A DNA stretch of 49,763 bases from Lonsdalea britannica (GCF_002111595.1 NZ_LUTN01000023.1:1-49763), one strand, 5' to 3'; positions 10,179 to 21,517 are shown, counted from the stretch's first letter. The notes: generated by a model not told the origin, from the letters alone. Numbers and translations: made by a program.

Positions 10179-10913
10179 ATGACGACAGGATTCCACGGAT
10201 TTTCACAACAAGGCCTCACCTTTTTGCAGCAGGTGCGCCAGCACAACAGCAAAGAATGGTTCGAAGAACATCGAGCTGGCTATGAGGCTACCCTGTTGAC
10301 ACCGTTTCGCGCGCTGGTGGAATCGCTTGGCATCACAATGCTGCACATTGATGAACTTTTTGAAACGCGCCCAACGAAAACCCTCTCGCGTATTCATCGG
10401 GATACCCGTTTTTCTCGCGATAAATCCCGTTATCGCAGCAGCATGTGGCTGACCTTCAAGCGCAGCCGTAAAAACTGGACTGATGCACCGGCCTATTTCT
10501 TCGAAATCAGGCCAGACAGCTGGCACTACGGGTTGGGCTACTACAGCGCCAGTCAACCCACGATGGCGCTGTTTCGGCAGACGTTACTCGAAGATCCGCC
10601 GCGTTTTCTCAAGATTGCAGACTGTCTGGGCGATGAATTTGTGCTGGAGGGCGAGAGCTATCGCAGGCCGCTCATCAAAGACCAGTCCGAGGCGTTGGCG
10701 CACTGGTATAACCGTAAATCATTTGCGGCAATGGCTATCCGTCAGGATATGTCCGCGCTGTTCAGCGGCGAATTGGTGACGGTGCTGGCCGAAGGCTTCA
10801 CCCGGCTGGAGCCGTTATACCGCTATCTGATGGATATTGAGACGATGAAACGGGCCGAGCAGGCCAGAGCGTTCGACGCCCTGTCCGATCGGTCGCTGCC
10901 GTCGCAGCGTTGA
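10179..10913 (+). CDS. DUF2461 (TIGR02453) family protein
   Basis: This 244-residue cytosolic protein belongs to the widespread uncharacterised DUF2461 family. Its hallmarks are the N-terminal LTFLQQVRQHNSKEWFEEHR, the central RIHRDTRFSRDKSRYRSSMW, and YGLGYYS at mid-protein. No enzymatic role is established for the family, so I assign none. It sits between the ilvA terminator and the ilvY 3' end, where E. coli has no gene, and is convergent with ilvY with only 22 bp between the stops. It appears to be its own transcription unit. Confidence 0.85.
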   Translation: MTTGFHGFSQQGLTFLQQVRQHNSKEWFEEHRAGYEATLLTPFRALVESLGITMLHIDELFETRPTKTLSRIHRDTRFSRDKSRYRSSMWLTFKRSRKNWTDAPAYFFEIRPDSWHYGLGYYSASQPTMALFRQTLLEDPPRFLKIADCLGDEFVLEGESYRRPLIKDQSEALAHWYNRKSFAAMAIRQDMSALFSGELVTVLAEGFTRLEPLYRYLMDIETMKRAEQARAFDALSDRSLPSQR

Positions 10914-10935
10914 TTGCTTCGCTGAAACCGCCGCG

Positions 10936-11826
10936 CTATTGCGTCTCCTGTAGCGTCTCCCAGAAGGCGGCAATCAGGGGCTCGCTCAGGCGTTTTTTCT
11001 GCATACAGATCCCAAGCGGGATGGGCTCCAGAATTTGCTCTTGCAGCACGAACACGCGATTGCGTACGGGCTCAGGGCTGTTTTCCAGCACGACGTCGGG
11101 GACCAGCGCCACGCCACACCCTACCGCCACCATAGATACCATGGCTTCATGTCCGGAAACGGTCGCATAGATCAGCGGACTGGCGATTTTCTGATGGCGG
11201 AACCAGCGCTCGGTGAGCTTTCTGACCGGCCCGTACTGCGGCAAAATAAAGGGAACCTGGCTCCAGTCAACGTGGGGATCCTGCATTTGGACTTGGACAG
11301 GACAAGGCATCGTCGGGATGACCAACGCAATGCGAATGTTGCCGATAGGGATGAACACCATGCTGGGCGGCAGCAATTCCGGATGACCCGCGATGCTGAG
11401 GTCGGCGACGTTCGAACGGACTTTGTCGACCGCGTCGGCGGCATCGCCCGTTGTCAGCTTGATCTCGACCAGCGGATGGCGAGCGCGAAAACGATCCAGA
11501 ATCGTCGGCAAATGACTATAAGCGCCCGTTACCGAGCAAAAGACCCGCAGTTCGCCGCTGAGCGACTGGCCGTGCTGGGACATCGCTAACTGCATCTGCT
11601 GATACTGCAACAGCGTTTGTTGGGCGAAGATTTTTAGATGTTCGCCGGCATCGGTCAGTCGCACCGTACGGTTATCCCGTAAAAACAGCGCCTGCCCAAT
11701 GTCTTCCTCCATGCGCTGTATCTGGCGCGACAGCGTTGACGGGCTGATATGCATAGCCTTGGCAGTGTGACCAAAGTGGTGACTTTCCACCAGGTGCAGG
11801 AATAATTTGAGATCGCGTAAATCCAT
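10936..11826 (-). CDS. ilvY: LysR-family activator IlvY
   Basis: This 296-residue protein (E. coli 297) is the LysR regulator that activates ilvC in response to acetolactate or acetohydroxybutyrate and represses itself. The N-terminal helix-turn-helix MDLRDLKLFLHLVESHHFGH and MHISPSTLSRQIQRMEEDIG are conserved, as is the inducer-binding domain. It is divergent from ilvC, with a palindromic operator within the shared 166-bp gap. Confidence 0.95.
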   Translation of the reverse strand: MDLRDLKLFLHLVESHHFGHTAKAMHISPSTLSRQIQRMEEDIGQALFLRDNRTVRLTDAGEHLKIFAQQTLLQYQQMQLAMSQHGQSLSGELRVFCSVTGAYSHLPTILDRFRARHPLVEIKLTTGDAADAVDKVRSNVADLSIAGHPELLPPSMVFIPIGNIRIALVIPTMPCPVQVQMQDPHVDWSQVPFILPQYGPVRKLTERWFRHQKIASPLIYATVSGHEAMVSMVAVGCGVALVPDVVLENSPEPVRNRVFVLQEQILEPIPLGICMQKKRLSEPLIAAFWETLQETQ

Positions 11827-11849
11827 CGAATGCAGACCCTATTTTCACG

Positions 11850-11905
11850 TTGCATATTATGCAATGACACGTTGTTAATATATCAATTTAAGCAATGCAA
11901 TTCCT
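11850..11905. promoter_or_regulatory. IlvY operator region between ilvY and ilvC
   Basis: A perfect 15-bp palindrome (TTGCATATTATGCAA, 11850-11864) is followed by a second, imperfect ATGCAA/GCAATG element near 11892-11901. This mirrors the tandem O1/O2 operators of the E. coli ilvY-ilvC intergenic region, where IlvY binding is constitutive and inducer binding remodels the ilvC promoter. Confidence 0.8.
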
Positions 11906-11992
11906 GTCATATGATGTGTCTATTGCGGGGCCGCCGAGGCGGCAACCCAAAGAGACAACGGCAACTAACACATCATTATGGAGCATCTCCAC

Positions 11993-13470
11993 ATGGCTAA
12001 CTACTTCGATACCTTGAACCTGCGTCAGAAGCTGGCGCAATTGGGCAAATGTCGCTTTATGAACCGCGACGAATTTGCTGATGAAGCTAACTACCTCAAG
12101 GGCAAGAAAGTCGTGATCGTGGGATGTGGCGCTCAGGGGCTAAACCAGGGTCTGAACATGCGCGATTCCGGTCTGGACATCGCTTATGCCTTGCGTAAAG
12201 AAGCCATCGCCGAGAAGCGTGCTTCATGGCGCAAAGCGACCGAAAACGGCTTCACCGTTGGCACTTACGAAGACCTGATCCCGCAGGCGGATCTGGTGGT
12301 TAACCTGACGCCGGACAAACAGCATTCCGCCGTGGTACAGGCCGTACAGCCGCTGATGAAACAGGGCGCTGCGCTGGGTTACTCTCACGGTTTCAATATC
12401 GTAGAAGTGGGCGAGCAAGTGCGCAAAGACATCACGGTTGTGATGGTCGCACCGAAATGCCCGGGTACGGAAGTACGCGAAGAGTACAAACGTGGTTTCG
12501 GCGTGCCGACTTTGATCGCGGTTCACCCGGAAAACGACCCGAAAGGCGAAGGGATGGCGATTGCTAAAGCCTGGGCTGCGGCGACCGGTGGTCACCGTGC
12601 AGGCGTTCTGGAGTCCTCCTTCGTGGCCGAAGTCAAATCCGACCTGATGGGCGAACAGACTATCCTGTGCGGCATGCTGCAGGCGGGTTCTCTGCTGAGC
12701 TTCGACAAACTGGTTGCTGACGGCGTTGAACCGGCGTATGCAGAAAAACTGATTCAGTACGGATGGGAAACCATCACCGAAGCGCTGAAGCAGGGCGGTA
12801 TCTCTCTGATGATGGATCGCCTGTCTAACCCGGCGAAACTGCGTGCTTACGCGCTGTCTGAACAGCTGAAGACCCTGATGGCGCCGCTGTTCCAGAAACA
12901 CATGGATGACATCATCTCCGGCGCATTTTCTCGCGGCATGATGGAAGATTGGGCTAACGGTGACGTGAAACTGCTGACCTGGCGTGAAGAGACCGGCAAA
13001 ACCGCGTTCGAAAACGCACCGCAGTTCGAAGGTAAAATCGGCGAGCAGGAATACTTCGATAATGGCGTGCTGATGATTGCATGGTGAAAGCCGGGGTTGA
13101 GCTGGCGTTCGAAACGATGGTGAGCTCCGGCATCATCGAAGAGTCTGCCTACTACGAATCACTGCACGAACTGCCGTTGATCGCGAACACCATCGCCCGT
13201 AAGCGTCTGTACGAAATGAACGTGGTCATTTCCGATACGGCGGAATACGGTAACTACCTGTTCGCCAATGCCGCGGTACCGCTGCTGAAAGAGATGTTCA
13301 TGAGCAGCCTGCAACCGGGCGATATCGGTAAAGCCGTCGCCGCGACGGCGGTAGACAACGCCCAGCTGCGTGACGTTAACGAAGCCGTTCGCAACCATCC
13401 TATCGAAGTGGTCGGTAAGAAACTGCGTGGCTACATGACCGACATGAAACGTATTGCGGTTGCGGGATAA
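11993..13470 (+). CDS. ilvC: Ketol-acid reductoisomerase IlvC (one frameshift)
   Basis: This class II (long) NADPH-dependent reductoisomerase converts acetolactate to dihydroxy-isovalerate, with the parallel Ile-pathway reaction. The Rossmann motif [20 protein letters not shown] and the catalytic-domain blocks [14 protein letters not shown] and [20 protein letters not shown] are present. The frame breaks at GVLMIA and resumes at [13 protein letters not shown]. One missing base at 13080 (GC-ATGG; GCC is the simplest Ala codon) restores 492 residues (E. coli 491). The start at 11993 ([13 protein letters not shown]) matches the family, with GGAG upstream. An ATG 15 nt earlier adds a non-conserved pentapeptide. 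Confidence 0.95.
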
Positions 13471-13507
13471 TCCTGCACGTCGATAAGACGTTATTCCGGC
13501 AATAACA

Positions 13508-13536
13508 AAGGGCGCAACGAAGGTTGCGCCCTTTTT
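13508..13536 (+). terminator. ilvC terminator
   Basis: A perfect 11-bp stem (AAGGGCGCAAC / GTTGCGCCCTT) with a GAAG tetraloop runs into Ts. It lies 37 nt after the ilvC stop. Confidence 0.9.
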
Positions 13537-13607
13537 GATCGCGCTTGTCCGCAATGGAATCAGCGCGAGAATGGCCGGTGGATCACCCGCCAGCCCGGTT
13601 CACGAGA

Positions 13608-13889
13608 TCAACGGCGGTATAGCACTTTGATGATGTGATAGCCGAACTGGGTTTTAACCGGTCCGCAGGGCTTGAGCAGCTCGCAGGAGAACACGGCTTT
13701 ATCAAACGTCGGCACCATATCGCCCTGGCGGAATTCGCCCAGGTCGCCGCCGTTGCGTTTGGACGGACAGTTTGAAAACTTCTTGGCTAACTGCTGGAAG
13801 TCTGCGCCTTGTTCCAGCTGGGCCAGGATGTCGTTGGCCTGCTGTTCCGTATCGACCAGAATGTGCAGCGCCGAAGCTGTTTTTGCCAT
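13608..13889 (-). CDS. ppiC: Peptidyl-prolyl cis-trans isomerase C (parvulin PpiC)
   Basis: This 93-residue parvulin is identical in length to E. coli PpiC. The single PPIase domain contains ALHILV, the signature [20 protein letters not shown] and the C-terminal [10 protein letters not shown]. It is a cytosolic prolyl isomerase without a signal peptide. The start at 13889 ([12 protein letters not shown]) matches the family. An open frame continues further upstream to 14042 but would overlap the rep promoter and is not conserved. It is convergent with ilvC and divergent from rep. Confidence 0.95.
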   Translation of the reverse strand: MAKTASALHILVDTEQQANDILAQLEQGADFQQLAKKFSNCPSKRNGGDLGEFRQGDMVPTFDKAVFSCELLKPCGPVKTQFGYHIIKVLYRR

Positions 13890-14050
13890 GGAATATACCT
13901 TTTTTAATCGGGGGTTGCTGGCAGGCACTGTAACCCGCGTGCAATACCAATAGCAATGCGCGGTGTCTCGTCGGCGACCACTTCCGCCGATCCTCCCCCC
14001 GCGACTTTTGCTACAATCGCCTTCCGTTTGAACAAAGAGCAAGATGTCCC

Positions 14051-16075
14051 ATGCGCTTAAACCCCAGCCAACAACACGCCGTCGAGTTTGTTACCGGTCC
14101 CTGCCTGGTTCTGGCCGGCGCCGGTTCCGGTAAAACGCGCGTTATCACGCAGAAGATAGCCCATCTGATACGGGAGTGCGGCTATCAGGCGCGCAATATC
14201 GCGGCAGTCACCTTTACCAATAAGGCGGCCCGCGAGATGAAGGAGCGTGTGGCGCAGACGCTGGGACGAAAGGAAAGCCGCGGTTTGATGATTGCGACCT
14301 TCCATACGCTGGGGCTGGAGATCATCAAGCGCGAATATGCCGCGCTGGAAATGAAGTCCAATTTCTCTCTGTTCGACGATCAGGATCAGCTGGCGTTGCT
14401 CAAGGAGCTGACCGAAACCTGGTTGCAGAATGACAAAGAACTGCTGCAACAGTTGATCTCGACGATCTCCAACTGGAAAAACGATCTGATCGAACCGCCT
14501 CAGGCCGCCGCGCTGGCGCGATCGGAACGGGATCGTCTGTTCGCGCACTGTTATCAGCTCTACAGCGAACACCTGCGTGCCTGCAACGTATTGGACTTTG
14601 ACGATCTTATCCTGCTGCCAACGCTATTGTTTCGGCGTAATGAACAGGCCCGCGAACGCTGGCAGCATCGCCTGCGTTATCTGCTGGTGGATGAATATCA
14701 GGACACCAATACCAGTCAGTACGAGCTGGTCAAACAGCTGGTGGGCAGTCGCGCGCGCTTTACCGTGGTCGGCGATGACGACCAGTCGATTTACTCCTGG
14801 CGCGGCGCGCGTCCCCAGAACCTGGAACTGCTCCAGCACGACTTTCCTGCGTTGCAGGTGATTAAACTGGAGCAGAATTACCGTTCGTCCGGACGCATTC
14901 TGAAAGCGGCTAATATCCTGATCGCCAACAACCCGCACGTCTTCGAGAAACGGCTCTATTCGGAGCTGGCGTATGGCAACGAACTGAAGATTATTACCGC
15001 CAACAATGAAGATCATGAAGCTGAACGCGTGGTCGGCGAACTGATCGCGCATCACTTCATCAACAAGACCCAGTACCGCGACTACGCCATCCTTTATCGC
15101 GGTAATCATCAGTCGCGGCTGTTCGAGAAAGTGCTGATGCAAAACCGCATTCCTTACAAAATTTCCGGCGGTAGCTCGTTCTTCTCTCGCCCGGAAATCA
15201 AGGATCTGTTGGCGTACCTGCGCGTGTTGACCAATGCTGACGATGACAGCGCGTTTTTGCGTATCGTGAATACGCCGAAGCGTGAAATCGGTCCGGCTAC
15301 GTTGAAGAAGCTGGGTGAATGGGCTAACCAGCGTAACCGCAGCCTGTTTCACGCCAGCTTCGATGTAGGGTTGACTCAGGTGCTGACTGGCCGCGGTCTG
15401 GAATCGCTCCAGCGTTTTACGCAGTGGCTGGCAGAGATTGCCCGCCAGGCGGAACGGGAGCCGGTGGCGGCGGTACGCGATTTGATCCACGGGTTGGATT
15501 ACGAAAGTTGGCTGTATGAAACCTCCCCCAGCCAGAAAGCGGCGGAGATGCGTATGAAAAACGTCAACCAGCTGTTTACGTGGATGACGGAAATGCTGGA
15601 GGGAAGCGATCTGGACGAGCCGATGACGCTGACGCAGGTCGTCACACGCTTCACGTTGCGAGACATGATGGAACGCAACGAAAGCGAGGAGGATCTTGAT
15701 CAGGTGCAGCTTATGACGCTGCACGCGTCCAAAGGGCTGGAGTTTCCCAATGTTTATCTGGTGGGGATGGAAGAAGGGTTGTTGCCGCACCAGACCAGTA
15801 TCGATGAAGACAATGTCGACGAAGAGCGGCGGTTGGCCTATGTCGGCATCACCCGGGCGCAAAAAGAGCTGACCTTCACGATGTGTCGCGAGCGCCGGCA
15901 GTATGGCGAATTAATTCGTCCGGAACCCAGTCGGTTTCTGCTGGAGCTGCCGCAGGACGACGTCGAGTGGGAGACGGTGAGAAAAGTGGTCAGCCCACAG
16001 GAGCGAATGCAGAAAGGGCAAGGGCATTTGGCGAATATTCGCGCCCAGCTGGCGAAGGCGAGAGGCAAAGAGTAG
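14051..16075 (+). CDS. rep: ATP-dependent DNA helicase Rep
   Basis: This 674-residue SF1A helicase (E. coli Rep 673) travels 3'-5' on ssDNA and clears proteins ahead of the replisome. UvrD/Rep motifs in order are Q motif LNPSQQHAV, motif [10 protein letters not shown], Ia [73 protein letters not shown] and [14 protein letters not shown]. All are intact, and the gene has no frameshift. A strong bidirectional terminator follows. Confidence 0.97.
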   Translation: MRLNPSQQHAVEFVTGPCLVLAGAGSGKTRVITQKIAHLIRECGYQARNIAAVTFTNKAAREMKERVAQTLGRKESRGLMIATFHTLGLEIIKREYAALEMKSNFSLFDDQDQLALLKELTETWLQNDKELLQQLISTISNWKNDLIEPPQAAALARSERDRLFAHCYQLYSEHLRACNVLDFDDLILLPTLLFRRNEQARERWQHRLRYLLVDEYQDTNTSQYELVKQLVGSRARFTVVGDDDQSIYSWRGARPQNLELLQHDFPALQVIKLEQNYRSSGRILKAANILIANNPHVFEKRLYSELAYGNELKIITANNEDHEAERVVGELIAHHFINKTQYRDYAILYRGNHQSRLFEKVLMQNRIPYKISGGSSFFSRPEIKDLLAYLRVLTNADDDSAFLRIVNTPKREIGPATLKKLGEWANQRNRSLFHASFDVGLTQVLTGRGLESLQRFTQWLAEIARQAEREPVAAVRDLIHGLDYESWLYETSPSQKAAEMRMKNVNQLFTWMTEMLEGSDLDEPMTLTQVVTRFTLRDMMERNESEEDLDQVQLMTLHASKGLEFPNVYLVGMEEGLLPHQTSIDEDNVDEERRLAYVGITRAQKELTFTMCRERRQYGELIRPEPSRFLLELPQDDVEWETVRKVVSPQERMQKGQGHLANIRAQLAKARGKE

Positions 16076-16153
16076 TTCCGCGCCTATCACCCTACGTTTC
16101 GACGCAGGCCAATCGCCCGCTGTCGTCGTCTGGACGCGCGTAAAACGAAAAAG

Positions 16154-16196
16154 AAATCCCGCCAGACGAGAGGACTCGCTGGCGGGATTTTTCGTT
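16154..16196. terminator. Bidirectional terminator between rep and the exo-polygalacturonase gene
   Basis: A perfect 12-bp stem (AAATCCCGCCAG / CTGGCGGGATTT) with a 13-nt loop has flanking A-rich and T-rich tails. It separates the convergent rep and pehX-like genes. Confidence 0.9.
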
Positions 16197-16202
16197 CCGA
16201 CG

Positions 16203-18013
16203 TTATTGCGTCAGCGTCTTGCCGTCCAGGGTCACGTTTTTGACCGTCCCGATTTTCCACGGCGCGGTGCCGTTGAGCAGGTTCGTGAATCCCACGCGAT
16301 TGAACGTACTGTCCTGAACATCGTCGATTGAGGCGGGAGGGACGCCGTCCAGCGTCACATTATTGAAGTTCAGCTGACTGTGCCAAATCCCCTTGGCGCT
16401 GTCGCCGACGATCTCAATCGATGGATAGGCGCCGGAAGTGCCCTGCACCGTGACGTTACTGACTGCAAAGTCGTAGAATCGGGCGGGCGTTTTGGCTGCC
16501 GGATAATCCACGGTTGCGTTGGAGTCCGAATAGCTTAGCGTGACGACCACCGCCTGTTTAACGATGTTCTTCATCGCATTATTGCGAAATATCACGCTAT
16601 GCGCGCCGCCGCCGATATCCGGCGCGCTCTTGGCGCGCAGGCCGACGTCGGTTTTCTGCATCACATTGTTTTCCGCCACAATATCTTGTATCCAGGCACC
16701 GGTATGGCTGCCGGTCACTATCGCGCCATGCCCCATACGGAAATAGTTGTTGAACAGCCATGCGCCTTTCATGGGTTCTTGCTGGCTGGCGTTTTCGCCC
16801 GTACCGGCGGCGAAGTTGATGCAATCATCGCCGGTGTCGAAGACGTTGTTAAAGGCCATCACGTTCTGGCTATTGCCGAACTCCACGCCGTCGGCGTTGT
16901 TGGCGTCGTAGGTCTGGTGCGTCAGGCCGTTCACCACCGCATTATGATTTTCCAACAGCATAATGCCGTGGAATGCAGGGTTGCGGACGGTGAAATCGGC
17001 AAGGTAGACGTTTTCCACACCGCGTAGCGTCATCAGGCTGGAGCGGCCCTGACCGTAGGCCAGTTTGGCGTCAACGCCGTTATTGACCAGTTTATCCACC
17101 TGATTTTTGGCTAAAATTCCATCCTGACTCACCTTGCCGCTGTTGCTCGCTACGTATTGCGGCAGCGTCGTGTTAGTTTCATCCGTCACCGTGGCGTTGG
17201 GCGCACGTTTCCAGCCGTTACCATCGATGACGCCTTGACCCACGATGCGGATGTTTTTGAACGTTCCCGGCGTACTGCTGTTTTTGTCGATCGCATTAAT
17301 CAACGATGCCGGGCGGGTAAAGCTGGAATAGGGATACAGCGTATAGCCGTCGGGATAATCACTGGGGTTGTCGGAACCCAGCAGCGTCGCGCCCTTGACC
17401 AGATTCAGCGTCATATCGCTTTTCAGCCACAGGCGCCGGTTTTGAATACGCCCGCAGGGACATCCACGCGGCAGCCCGCGTTACAGGCGTCGATGGCTTT
17501 CTGAATAGCGGCCGTGTTCAACGTCACGCCATCGCCTTTTGCGCCGTATTGGGTGACGTTCAACACCTGTGGCACACGGGTGGTTTTGGCGGTAACAGCG
17601 TTACTGTCGCTGGATACCGTGCCATCGGCATAAACGACCCGAACGGTGAACTGGTATTGGGTATTTGCCTTCAGGTTATCAATCCGAGCATTGTGTATGA
17701 CGATCCGATGCTGAAAGTTGGCGCTATCGTTTTTGTAGAACGCGGAGATATACCGGCTGGCGGGGGCGCTGACGGCGTTTTTCTCGCTGGCCAAGCCGAT
17801 CGGCTTTCCGTCCTGATAAATCTGATAGTCGACGATGTTGGAGGTATCTTCCGGCGCGTCCCACACCAATACGACGCTATGGTCATCGTAGGCGAGCGTG
17901 GGTACGCGTAGCTGTTGAGGCAGGTTATCGGCAGCAGACGATGCACAGGTAAATACTAGCAATGCGGCGGCTGCGCTCACGGAATCGCGCGCAGGCAGGG
18001 AGAATCCTTTCAT
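16203..18013 (-). CDS. pehX: Secreted exo-poly-alpha-galacturonosidase, GH28, PehX-like (one frameshift)
   Basis: This gene encodes an exported pectin-degrading enzyme releasing digalacturonate from polygalacturonate ends. After a signal peptide (hydrophobic AAALLVFTCASSA, cleavage probably before ADN) comes a fibronectin-III-like domain (about residues 35-150), then the GH28 beta-helix. Catalytic blocks are visible: NADGVEF, DTGDDCINF, MGHGAIVTG and GLRAKSA. The frame breaks at FKTGA and resumes at LWLKSDMTLNLV. One missing base at 17432-17433 (coding GCGCCTG for GCGCCCTG) restores 603 residues, as in Dickeya PehX (602). I chose the start at 18013 (MKGFSLPARD) over the Met at 18037 because AAGGA lies upstream and it gives a normal signal peptide. 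The gene is absent between rep and gppA in E. coli. The pehX symbol is by family; it could be a paralogue. Confidence 0.88.
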
Positions 18014-18184
18014 CCTTGATCCTTTGATTTTAAACATAGAGGTAAGCCGTCATGACGATTTTCAATGAAAACATCATGTTACGACAGCGATATGTCCTGT
18101 ATCGATTCAGGGCTGGAAAAACATCGCAGATTTTGAGGAACGAGGAAAGGTAGGGGCAACAAAATGTTACCCTTTACTGGTGGG

Positions 18185-19686
18185 TCAAGCAGGGCTTTCC
18201 TCAATGAGAAGCGGCCAGTGGACATAGCTTTGCCAGCGACTTTCCTGCTCCAGCATTTCGGCCCGCAGCGGATATAGGGACAACCATCCGGCAGGTAAAA
18301 TGACCCGCAGCGTTTCACCTTCGGCACGGAGTCGGACGGCAGGCAGCGTATCGTCCCGGCGACGACTTGCGAAGATAATCGCCAGTCGCAGCAGGCGACA
18401 TAAATGCTGCGCCTGACACACCGGCAGCGCATTTTGCTGCGTCAGTGGAACAGGGTCGAGCGTATTGCACTGGTTGTGGAGCAGGGTGGCCAGAAGTTTT
18501 TTCTGAGCCGGTGTAAAACCGGGGAGATCGCTGTTGCGGATGAGGTAGGCGGCGTGATGGGAAGCCTGACGGAAGTCGATGCTGAGTCCGATTTCGTGAA
18601 TCAGACTTGCGCTGCGTAGGAGCTCCCGACATCGATCGTCCAACTGCCAGTCCTGAACCAACTGCTGTGCGAAATTGTCCGCCAATGCGCTGACGCGCCG
18701 CGCCTGCTCGCCGTCGAGAAGATAGCGCTGTTGCAGATTATGCAGGGTACGGGAGCGGATGTCCTGTCCGATGGGCAAATGCAGCATGCCGTACACCAGG
18801 CCTTCGCGAAGCGCTCCGCCTGCCAACGTCATGGTCTGGATGCCCAACTCGTGGAAGATAGCCAGCAGGATAGACAGGCCGCTTGGGAAAACCAGCGCGC
18901 GTTCTAGCGTCAGCCCGTCGATTTCGAGTTCTTCCAGCTTGCCGCACTGAATCGCACGTTGCTTGAGCTGTTGCAGCTTGGCTACCGTGATGTACTCATC
19001 CATCCCCTGTGCGACCATGATCTCCTGCAGCGCCTGTACGGTGCCGGAGGCCCCGACGCAGATCTGCCAACCTTGCGCCAGCAGGCTATCTTTTACCGTA
19101 CGCACCATTTCACGCGCCGCTTCTTCAGCGCGGGCAAAATTTTCCTCGCCCAGATTGCGGTCCGCGAAGTAGCGTTCCAGCCAGGTCACGCAGCCCATCG
19201 GCAGGCTGAACAGCTGGTTGGTTTGTGCGCCGGTGCCGGTCGCCAGCTCAGTGCTGCCGCCGCCGATATCGACGACCAGTCTTTGTTCCGGACCGCCGGT
19301 CGTATGGGCTACGCCTGATAAATAAGTCGAGCTTCTTCTTCTCCGCTGATGACCTGAACCGGTACGCCCAAAATGCGTTTCGCCTTGTCGAGAAACTCAT
19401 CGGCATTTGAGGCGAGCCTGAGGGTCGCCGTCGCAACGACGCGTACCTGATCTTGCGGGATGTCCTGCAGATGTTCCGAGAACAGTTTCAGGCATTGCCA
19501 GCCGCGCTCCATCGCTTCCTGGGACAGGCAGCTCTGCTTGTCCAATCCCGCAGCTAATCTGACTTTGCGTTTGATGCGGGACATGGTTTGTATGCTGCCG
19601 GCAACTTCCCGGACGACCAGCATATGAAAGCTGTTGGAGCCCAAATCAATGGCAGCATAGAGCGAAGAAGAACTTAGCATCGACAT
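18185..19686 (-). CDS. gppA: Guanosine pentaphosphatase GppA (one frameshift)
   Basis: This Ppx/GppA exopolyphosphatase-family enzyme converts pppGpp to ppGpp, and can act on polyphosphate, in the stringent response. The actin-like ATPase fold starts with [46 protein letters not shown] and the C-terminal HD-like region [11 protein letters not shown] follow. The frame breaks just after EEARLIYQ and resumes at GVAHTTGG. One missing base at 19314-19315 (coding CAGGC for CAGGGC) restores 500 residues (E. coli 494). The start at 19686 follows the rhlB stop by 7 nt; a second Met two codons later (19680) is possible. It is downstream of rhlB on the same strand, as in E. coli. Confidence 0.92.
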
Positions 19687-19693
19687 GAGAGCA

Positions 19694-20983
19694 TCAACCC
19701 TGCCGTCTACGGTTGTTGTTACGAGGACCACTGCTGCGGCGCTGTGAATTCTGGCGGCGCGGGCCGGAAGCAGAACGCGGACGCGTCAGGCGTTTCGGCG
19801 GCGGAAAATCACTCAGTAGCGCTTCGCTGTTGTACTTGCTGACCGGAATGCGGTGCCCGGTGTACTCTTCAATCGCAGGCAGATTCAGCGCGTATTCTTC
19901 GCAAGCCAGGCTGATGGAACAGCCGCTTTCGCCAGCACGGCCGGTACGACCGATGCGGTGAACGTAATCTTCGCAATCATCCGGCAGGTCGTAGTTAAAG
20001 ACATGCGTGACCAATGGAATATGCAGGCCGCGTGCGGCGACATCGGTCGCAACCAGAATGTCGATATTACCGTGGGTGAAATCTTCCAGAATGCGCAGGC
20101 GTTTTTTCTGCGGCACATCGCCCGTCAGCAGCCCGACGCGGTGACCATCGGCAGCCAGATGACCCCAAACATCTTCACAACGATGCTTAGTGTTGGCGAA
20201 GATGATGCAACGGTCCGGCCACTCTTCCTCGATGAGCGTCTGCAGCAGGCGCATTTTCTCTTCGTTAGAGGGATAGAACAGCTCTTCTTTGATGCGATGA
20301 CCTGTTTTCTGTTCCGGCTCTACTTCCACATATTCCGCATTATTCATCTGCTCGAAAGCGAGTTCGCGAACACGGTAGGACAGCGTGGCGGAAAACAGCA
20401 TGTTGAGACGCTGATCGGTCGCCGGCATGCGTCGGAACAACCAACGGATGTCTTTAATAAAGCCCAGATCGTACATACGATCCGCTTCATCCAGCACGAC
20501 AACCTGAATCGCGCCCAGATTAACGTAGTTCTGCTTGGCGTAGTCGATCAGACGACCTGTGGTGCCGATCAGAATATCAACGCCGCTCTCCAGCACCTTC
20601 AGCTGTTTGTCGTAGCCGTCGCCGCCATAAGCCAGGCCCAGTTTCAAACCGGTAGCTTTAGCCAGCGCTTCTGCGTCTGCGTGGATCTGCACGGCGAGTT
20701 CACGCGTCGGCGCCATAATCAGCGCGCGAGGCTGGTTGGTTTCGCGTTCAGTCGAAGCAGGATGGGAAAGCAAATAATGGAAAGTAGACGCCAGAAACGC
20801 CAGCGTCTTGCCGGTACCGGTTTGCGCCTGACCTGCGACATCACGGCCTGACAACGTCAGCGGCAATGTCAGTGCCTGAATCGGCGTACAGTTATGAAAC
20901 CCTTTACTTTCAAGCGCTTCTATAACCTGCGGGTGCAGTGCGAAGTCGGAAAACTTCTGTTCGGTTAAGTGTGTTTTGCTCAT
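19694..20983 (-). CDS. rhlB: ATP-dependent RNA helicase RhlB
   Basis: This 429-residue DEAD-box helicase (E. coli 421) unwinds structured RNA for the RNase E degradosome. Motifs in order are Q motif [18 protein letters not shown], Ia [48 protein letters not shown] and [12 protein letters not shown]. The Arg-rich C-terminal tail ([16 protein letters not shown]) matches the family's RNA-binding extension. It is divergent from trxA and drives gppA. Confidence 0.97.
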   Translation of the reverse strand: MSKTHLTEQKFSDFALHPQVIEALESKGFHNCTPIQALTLPLTLSGRDVAGQAQTGTGKTLAFLASTFHYLLSHPASTERETNQPRALIMAPTRELAVQIHADAEALAKATGLKLGLAYGGDGYDKQLKVLESGVDILIGTTGRLIDYAKQNYVNLGAIQVVVLDEADRMYDLGFIKDIRWLFRRMPATDQRLNMLFSATLSYRVRELAFEQMNNAEYVEVEPEQKTGHRIKEELFYPSNEEKMRLLQTLIEEEWPDRCIIFANTKHRCEDVWGHLAADGHRVGLLTGDVPQKKRLRILEDFTHGNIDILVATDVAARGLHIPLVTHVFNYDLPDDCEDYVHRIGRTGRAGESGCSISLACEEYALNLPAIEEYTGHRIPVSKYNSEALLSDFPPPKRLTRPRSASGPRRQNSQRRSSGPRNNNRRRQG

Positions 20984-21109
20984 AGTATGGTAGAATATCA
21001 GCTAACTATTGCTTTACGAAAGCGTATCCAGTGAAATAAGAAATAAAGCCAACCCCAAGGTTGGTTAATGCTACACCAACTGGTTGGACATAATCCTGCG
21101 GAGTAAAAC

Positions 21110-21436
21110 ATGAGCGATAAAATTATTCACCTGACCGACGGCACTTTCGATAAAGACGTATTACAGGCCGAGGGCGTAACGCTGGTTGATTTCTGGGCTG
21201 AATGGTGTGGTCCTTGTAAAATGATCGCTCCCATTCTGAATGAAATCTCCGAGGAATACGCGGACAGACTAACTGTAGCCAAACTCAACATTGATGAAAA
21301 CCCGGCTACGGCACCTAAATATGGTATTCGCGGAATCCCGACTCTGCTGCTGTTCAAAAATGGCGAAGTGGCGGCCACGAAAGTCGGTGCATTATCTAAA
21401 GGTCAGCTGAAAGAGTTCATCGAAGCTAACCTGTAA
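21110..21436 (+). CDS. trxA: Thioredoxin 1
   Basis: This 108-residue thioredoxin is nearly identical in length to E. coli TrxA. The redox-active WCGPCK motif lies at about residues 32-37 within [16 protein letters not shown]. The cis-proline segment [15 protein letters not shown] is present. It reduces cytosolic disulfides, including ribonucleotide reductase and PAPS reductase. The ATG at 21110 follows GCGGAG by 9 nt. It is followed by a large inverted repeat and the rho leader. Confidence 0.97.
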   Translation: MSDKIIHLTDGTFDKDVLQAEGVTLVDFWAEWCGPCKMIAPILNEISEEYADRLTVAKLNIDENPATAPKYGIRGIPTLLLFKNGEVAATKVGALSKGQLKEFIEANL

Positions 21437-21455
21437 TTCGCACTGAACAGGGCGG

Positions 21456-21517
21456 TTCCCTGGGCGTCTTTCGGCAATGAGAATTTCTCTTACTGACCGC
21501 TGGACGCCCACAGGGAA
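21456..21517 (+). repeat. Large imperfect inverted repeat downstream of trxA
   Basis: TTCCCTGGGCGTC (21456-21468) pairs with GACGCCCACAGGGAA (21503-21517), with one small bulge and a 34-nt loop that contains a further short hairpin. There is no T-run after it, so it is not a typical intrinsic terminator. It may protect the trxA mRNA end or act in the trxA-rho read-through region. Confidence 0.65.

Noticed and set aside
18038-18100. KdgR operator in front of the exo-polygalacturonase gene
   Set aside because: AATGAAAACATCATGTTACG resembles one half of the KdgR consensus, but the other half fits poorly. Too weak to call.
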